Below are positions 41,712 through 45,467 of a DNA stretch of 45,467 nt, one piece after another. Source of the DNA: JBBCJT01 sp037190665. Its GTDB lineage: Bacteria; Pseudomonadota; Alphaproteobacteria; Acetobacterales; Acetobacteraceae. Numbering within the stretch: the stretch's first letter is position 1; each line of letters starts with the position of its first letter. A model generated the notes under the pieces. The model was not told where the DNA came from. It was given only the letters and a program-made list of their open reading frames with translations, and did no database searches. Location: the NCBI GenBank assembly GCA_037190665.1, contig JBBCJT010000004.1, forward strand, positions 1 through 45,467, given 5' to 3'. Made by a program: the position numbers and the translations under genes.

Positions 41712-44057
41712 GTGCCAAAGGGAACGGGGTTGGACACACGGGACGAAGTCATCGACATCGGCGAGGACGCCACGGAGGCGCTGGCGCGCCGGCGGCGGGC
41801 GTTCCTGCGTGTGGGACTGCCGGTCTTCGGCGTCCTGCTCATCGTCGCGTCCATGCTCGGGATCGCCTACTATGCCGACTACGCGAACCGCCGCGGCGCG
41901 CTCGCGCTGACCGAGGAGGTGCTGGAAGCGCTCGACCGCCGCATCGCGGTGGAGGTAAGCGCCTACCTGGACCCCACCGCCCGGGTGGCGCTGCTGATGC
42001 GCGACATCGTCGAAGGCGGCGCGGTCGGCGCGCGGCGCCAGCTCGCCGAGAGCTTCGCCGCGAGCGCCCTGCGCCAGATCCCCCAGATCGCCCTGTTCAG
42101 CTTCGCCGACAGCGACGGCAACTACGTGATGGTCCGCCGCGGCGAGGCGGGCGGCATCGACACCAAGATCATCGCCAACGCGCCCGGCGCGCGGCGGGTG
42201 AGCTGGATCCGCCGCGACGCCGACGGCAACGTGCTGCGCGAGGAGGAGGACCCGCAGGACACCTACGACCCGCGCACCCGGTCCTGGTACACTGGCGCGC
42301 TCGGCTCCGACGAGGTGCACTGGTCCGAGGTCTACGTGTTCTTCACCGACCGCGAGCCGGGGCTCACCGCCTCCGTCCGCTGGCAGGGGCCGGACGGGCG
42401 GATGTACGTGTTCGGCGTGGACATCACGCTGGCCACGCTGTCGCGCTTCCTCTCGCGGCTGGAGGTCGGCCAGACCGGCAAGGCGATGATCGTGGACGGG
42501 AACGGCAAGCTGATCGCCTACCCCGATCCGGAGGTCATGCTGCGCTCCACCACGGAGGGGACCATCACCAAGCGGGTGGACGAGCTGGGCGACCCGCTGC
42601 TGGCCGCCGCCTATGACCGGTTCCGCGTCGAGGGCCGCGGCCGCACCACGCTGACGGTGGGGGAGGACCGCTACATCCTGTCGGTCAGCCGCATCCCCGC
42701 CGCGGCGCGCGACTGGTCGGTGGTGATCCTGGTGCCGGAGAAGGACTTCATCGGCTTCGTCACCGCCAACAACCGCACCGCGCTGCTGATGTCGCAATCG
42801 GTGGTCGCGCTGGTGATCGTCTTCGCCTTCTTCCTCGTCCGCCAGGGATTGCGCGCCGACCGGCAGGCCCGCGAGCTGCTGGACCGCAGCCGTGCGATCA
42901 CGGTGCAGAGCGCCGCCTTCTCCCGGCTGGCCACCGACGCGAACCTGTTCGATCCGACGAGCGACGCCCCGCCGCGGGCGCTGACCGACACGCTCGCCGA
43001 GGTCAGCGGCGCGCGCCGGGCGAGCGTGTGGAGGCTGTCGGCGGACGGAAGGTCGCTGCACTGCGAGGATTGCTGCGATGCGGAGACGGGCGGCCACACC
43101 GCGGGCACCGAGCTGCACCGTGACGAGCTGCCGCAGTTCTTCGCCGCCCTGAGCGAGGGCAAGGAGATCTCCGTCCCCGATGCCGCCGCGCACCGCCAGA
43201 CCGCGGAGCTGCACCGGCTCTACATGCATCCTTTCGGGACGCGCGCGCTGCTCGCCGAACCGGTGCGGCAGGGCGAACGGCTGGTCGGCGTGGTGTGGCT
43301 GGAGGATGCCACCCGCACCGCCGGCGCGCGCGACTTCCTGCGCGCCGTCGCCAACATGGTCGCGCTGCGGCTGGGCGAGCCCGGCGCCCCCGAGGCCCCT
43401 GTCCCCGCCCCGGCCCCCGCCGCCGCGCGCCAGCCGCCCGAGGGCGGGCGCGGCACGCGCAGCCTGACGACCGAGCTGTCGCTGCGCGCGCTCGATCCCG
43501 ATACGCTGGCGGCCGAGGTCTATGCCGATGTCGCGGTGCTGGTGCTGAAGCTGACCGACCCGCGGCTGATGGCCGAACAGGGGCCGCAGGGGTCCGCACC
43601 GATCGCCGATGCGCTGATCCGCGCGCTGCAGGAGATCGCCGCCGCGCATGACGTGCCGTATCTGAAGCTGATGGGCGAGGAGATCGTGGCCGCATCGGGC
43701 TTCTCCGCCGGCGATGCGGATGCGGCCCTGCGGCTCGCGGATGCCGCCGTCGCGATCCGCGACCGCTGCAACGGGCTGCTGGGCGAGGACGACAACCGGC
43801 AGGAATACCGGCTCGGCCTCGATGTCGGCATCGCCATCGGCAGCCCCGTCGGGCAGGAGCCGCGCGTGTTCAACCTGTGGGGCGAGGCGGTGCGCACCGC
43901 GGAATCGATGGCCGACACCGCGCTGCCCGGCGCGATCCAGGTGACCGAGGCGGCCTACGAGCGGCTCGCCCAGTCCTTCCTGTTCCGCCCGCGCGGCCGG
44001 TTCTGGCTGCCGCGCGTGGGTGAGGCGCAGACCTTCGGGCTGGTGGGCCGCCGGTGA
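41712..44057 (+). CDS. Membrane sensor with dCache, GAF and degenerate adenylate-cyclase-like domain
   Basis: 781 residues. Helix 1 (about 30-52), periplasmic dCache-like sensor (55-350; WYTGALGSDEVHWSEVY, AMIVDGNGKLIAYPDP), helix 2 (356-377), GAF-like domain (about 385-560), a Pro-Ala linker, then a class III cyclase-like domain (about 595-781). Catalytic positions are altered: first metal Asp is K613, second is E656, the adenine-specifying Asp is N721, transition-state Asn is R728 and Arg is S732; only K652 remains. It is probably not an active cyclase. Start is GTG 41712; TTG 41730 is possible. Overlaps the next gene by four bases. Confidence 0.85.
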   Translation: MPKGTGLDTRDEVIDIGEDATEALARRRRAFLRVGLPVFGVLLIVASMLGIAYYADYANRRGALALTEEVLEALDRRIAVEVSAYLDPTARVALLMRDIVEGGAVGARRQLAESFAASALRQIPQIALFSFADSDGNYVMVRRGEAGGIDTKIIANAPGARRVSWIRRDADGNVLREEEDPQDTYDPRTRSWYTGALGSDEVHWSEVYVFFTDREPGLTASVRWQGPDGRMYVFGVDITLATLSRFLSRLEVGQTGKAMIVDGNGKLIAYPDPEVMLRSTTEGTITKRVDELGDPLLAAAYDRFRVEGRGRTTLTVGEDRYILSVSRIPAAARDWSVVILVPEKDFIGFVTANNRTALLMSQSVVALVIVFAFFLVRQGLRADRQARELLDRSRAITVQSAAFSRLATDANLFDPTSDAPPRALTDTLAEVSGARRASVWRLSADGRSLHCEDCCDAETGGHTAGTELHRDELPQFFAALSEGKEISVPDAAAHRQTAELHRLYMHPFGTRALLAEPVRQGERLVGVVWLEDATRTAGARDFLRAVANMVALRLGEPGAPEAPVPAPAPAAARQPPEGGRGTRSLTTELSLRALDPDTLAAEVYADVAVLVLKLTDPRLMAEQGPQGSAPIADALIRALQEIAAAHDVPYLKLMGEEIVAASGFSAGDADAALRLADAAVAIRDRCNGLLGEDDNRQEYRLGLDVGIAIGSPVGQEPRVFNLWGEAVRTAESMADTALPGAIQVTEAAYERLAQSFLFRPRGRFWLPRVGEAQTFGLVGRR

Positions 44058-44875
44058 GCGACAGGACCGCCGCCCCACCGGCGCCCGCCTTCGCACCGTT
44101 GCGGGCGCTGGCCTGGCTGGGCCGCCTCGTCCGCGCGCGCGTGCGCTTCCTGCTCGCGCTCGCCGCGCTGGCCTTCGGCGTGCTGAAGGAGGTGCCGCGC
44201 TATCGGTCCTGGCGGCGCACGGTGCGGTCGGAATTCTTCCGCGCGCTCACCCTCGCGGTCGGCGGCGGATTCACCACCACCGTCGTCACCGCCGTGATGC
44301 TCGGCCTCGCGGCCGTCTACCAGGCGCTGTACTGGCTGACGGTCGCCGGGCAGGAGAACCTGATCGGCACGCTGCTGGTGGCGGTGGTGATCCGCGAGGT
44401 CGCGCCGGTGCTGATCGGCCTCATCCTGTTCGGCCGCGGCGGCCTCGTCGTGCTGAGCGAGCTGGGATCGCTGCGCGCCACCGGGACCGCCGGCGCGCTG
44501 GAGGCGATGGGCATCGATCCGTTCCTGATCCTGGTGATGCCCCGCGCGGTGGCCTTCGCGGTGGCCGCCTTCTCGCTCGGCATGGTGTTCGTCTTCGTCG
44601 CCTTCGCCACCGGCTTCATGTTCAGCCAGATGCTGGCCACGCAGCCGATCTCCTTCCTCGGCTTCCTCGACGGCATCCTGCGGGCGATGCGGGTGACCGA
44701 TTTTGCCATCTTCCCGGCGAAGCTGCTGCTGATCGGGCTGCTGGTGGCGCTGGTGCCGGCGCTGAGCGCGATGGAGGACATCGAGCAGGGATGGCGCGAG
44801 CTGCTGCCGATCGGCTTCATCCGCACCATCCTCGCCATCCTGATCGCCTCCGGCGCGTTGAGCCTGGCGATATGA
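44054..44875 (+). CDS. Divergent MlaE-family ABC permease
   Basis: 273 residues from a GTG start that overlaps the sensor stop. About five membrane helices after a basic N-terminus. The MlaE core is recognisable (VVIREVAPVLIGLILFGRGGL, VLSELGSLRATGTAGALEAM, LVMPRAVAFAVAAFSLGM) and lines up with the canonical copy at 10306. The N-terminus and C-terminus (SAMEDIEQGWRELLPIGFIR) differ. Its stop overlaps the next start, so it forms an operon with the sensor and the degenerate ATPase. Lipid transport is inferred only from the family. Confidence 0.85.
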   Translation: MSDRTAAPPAPAFAPLRALAWLGRLVRARVRFLLALAALAFGVLKEVPRYRSWRRTVRSEFFRALTLAVGGGFTTTVVTAVMLGLAAVYQALYWLTVAGQENLIGTLLVAVVIREVAPVLIGLILFGRGGLVVLSELGSLRATGTAGALEAMGIDPFLILVMPRAVAFAVAAFSLGMVFVFVAFATGFMFSQMLATQPISFLGFLDGILRAMRVTDFAIFPAKLLLIGLLVALVPALSAMEDIEQGWRELLPIGFIRTILAILIASGALSLAI

Positions 44876-45467
44876 CGGAAGCGATCCTCGAACTGGCCGA
44901 TGCGCGGCTGACCGTGCAGTCGGGTGCGAGCGTGGCCATCAGCCTCGTGCTGCGGGCCGGCGACTTCGCGCTGATCGACGCGCGCGCCGCCGAACGGATC
45001 GGGCTGATCGGCGATCTGGCCGCCGGCGTCATCGGCTGCCCGCCGGGCACCGTGCGCTTCATCGGCCGCGACTGGTCCCGGCTGCCGCCCGCGCATGCCG
45101 CGGCACTGCGCGGGCGCATCGGCCGCGTCTTCGCCGATGGCGGCTGGATCGACTTCGCCGACATGTCGACCAACCTGCTGCTGCCGATGCGCCACCACAC
45201 CCGCGTGCCGGAGGAGGAGCTGCGCGACCGCGCCGCGCGGCTGTGCCTGCGCTTCGGCCTGCCCGGCATGCCGCTCGGCCGCCCCGGCCGGCTCTCGCCG
45301 CTGGAACTCGCCCGCGCCGGCTGCGCCCGCGCCCTGCTCGGCGATCCGCTGCTGCTGGTTCTGGAAACGCCGTTGCAGGGCCGGTATACCGACCTTCTCA
45401 TGCCGCTGCTGAACGCGATCGCCGAAGTGCGTGCCCGTGGCGGCGCGGCGATGTGGCTCACGCGCAA
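44872..45467 (+). CDS. Degenerate ABC ATPase-like protein (partial, runs off the window)
   Basis: 198 residues read before the window ends. Size and order of elements follow an MlaF-type ABC domain, but every nucleotide motif is lost: the Walker A region reads DARAAERIGL (36-45, no GKS/T), the Q-loop is VFADGG (no Gln), the signature is LSPLELARAG (141-150), Walker B ends LVLETP (Glu-Thr for Asp-Glu) and the switch His is Arg (WLTR). The reading frame is intact and coupled by ATGA to the permease gene, so decay by frameshift is unlikely. Probably a structural or regulatory pseudo-ATPase. Confidence 0.75.
   Translation, partial: MTEAILELADARLTVQSGASVAISLVLRAGDFALIDARAAERIGLIGDLAAGVIGCPPGTVRFIGRDWSRLPPAHAAALRGRIGRVFADGGWIDFADMSTNLLLPMRHHTRVPEEELRDRAARLCLRFGLPGMPLGRPGRLSPLELARAGCARALLGDPLLLVLETPLQGRYTDLLMPLLNAIAEVRARGGAAMWLTR

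Noticed and set aside
41436..44096. A long minus-strand open frame opposite the cyclase-like gene
   Set aside because: No domain recognised, His/Arg-rich shadow; plus-strand gene has membrane segments and domain motifs.
44872..45467. Treating the last gene as a frameshifted pseudogene
   Set aside because: The frame is continuous, coupled by ATGA, and keeps the spacing of all ABC elements; loss of motifs is by substitution.

Overview
The window is about 45 kb of very GC-rich DNA (roughly 68-70% by eye). Gene content and order point to an alphaproteobacterium, most likely Rhodospirillales/Acetobacteraceae (Roseomonas-like). Evidence: the fabD-fabG-acpP-fabF-mltG block, the divergent rpsF-rpsR-rplI block running into dnaB, alr, mlaEF, radA, cvpA and purF, dense 1-4 base start/stop overlaps, many GTG starts, and GC-hairpin intergenic repeats. 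It is chromosomal. I saw no rRNA, tRNA, CRISPR array, insertion sequence or prophage. No gap between genes exceeds 300 bases.

Layout. 1-248: composite palindromic repeat. 249-4620 (minus): fatty-acid synthesis operon fabD-fabG-acpP-fabF with mltG. 4870-6190 (plus): ribosomal proteins S6, S18 and L9, then a strong terminator. 6287-17603 (plus): cfa, dnaB (tandem DnaA boxes in front), alr, mlaE, mlaF, an Xre/RES toxin-antitoxin pair coupled to radA, cvpA, purF, an SDR and a small unknown gene. 17654-19593 (plus): crotonase and a class I aminotransferase. 19608-23015 (minus): an N-formylglutamate amidohydrolase-FAD oxidoreductase-old yellow enzyme operon. 23191-27151 (minus): nrdA-nrdB under a probable NrdR box pair. 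27398-28870 (minus): an amidase, divergent from a tightly coupled five-gene catabolic operon at 29095-35501 (class IV aminotransferase, DoeB-like deacylase, D-2-hydroxyacid dehydrogenase, class III aminotransferase, dimethylformamidase-like protein). 35725-36165: a small lipoprotein. 36166-41577 (minus): a five-gene peptide-type ABC importer. 41712-45467 (plus): a dCache-GAF-cyclase-like membrane protein, a divergent MlaE-like permease and a degenerate ABC ATPase cut by the window end.

How the genes work together. The first 17 kb is housekeeping: lipid synthesis, ribosome, replication, cell wall, outer-membrane lipid transport and purines. The 19-42 kb stretch is rich in amide hydrolases, aminotransferases, amino-acid oxidoreductases and a peptide-type importer, which suggests uptake and breakdown of N-acyl or amide-linked amino compounds; the substrate is unknown.

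Three things stand out. (1) NrdB has Phe152 where the radical Tyr should be and Glu114 as first metal ligand, the pattern of class Ic Mn/Fe ribonucleotide reductase. (2) The 41.7-45.5 kb operon joins a cyclase-like sensor lacking most catalytic residues, an MlaE-like permease and an ABC protein that has lost every nucleotide-handling motif: a possible non-ATPase derivative of an Mla transporter. (3) The coupled operon ending in a lone dimethylformamidase-like large subunit looks like an uncharacterised amide catabolic pathway.
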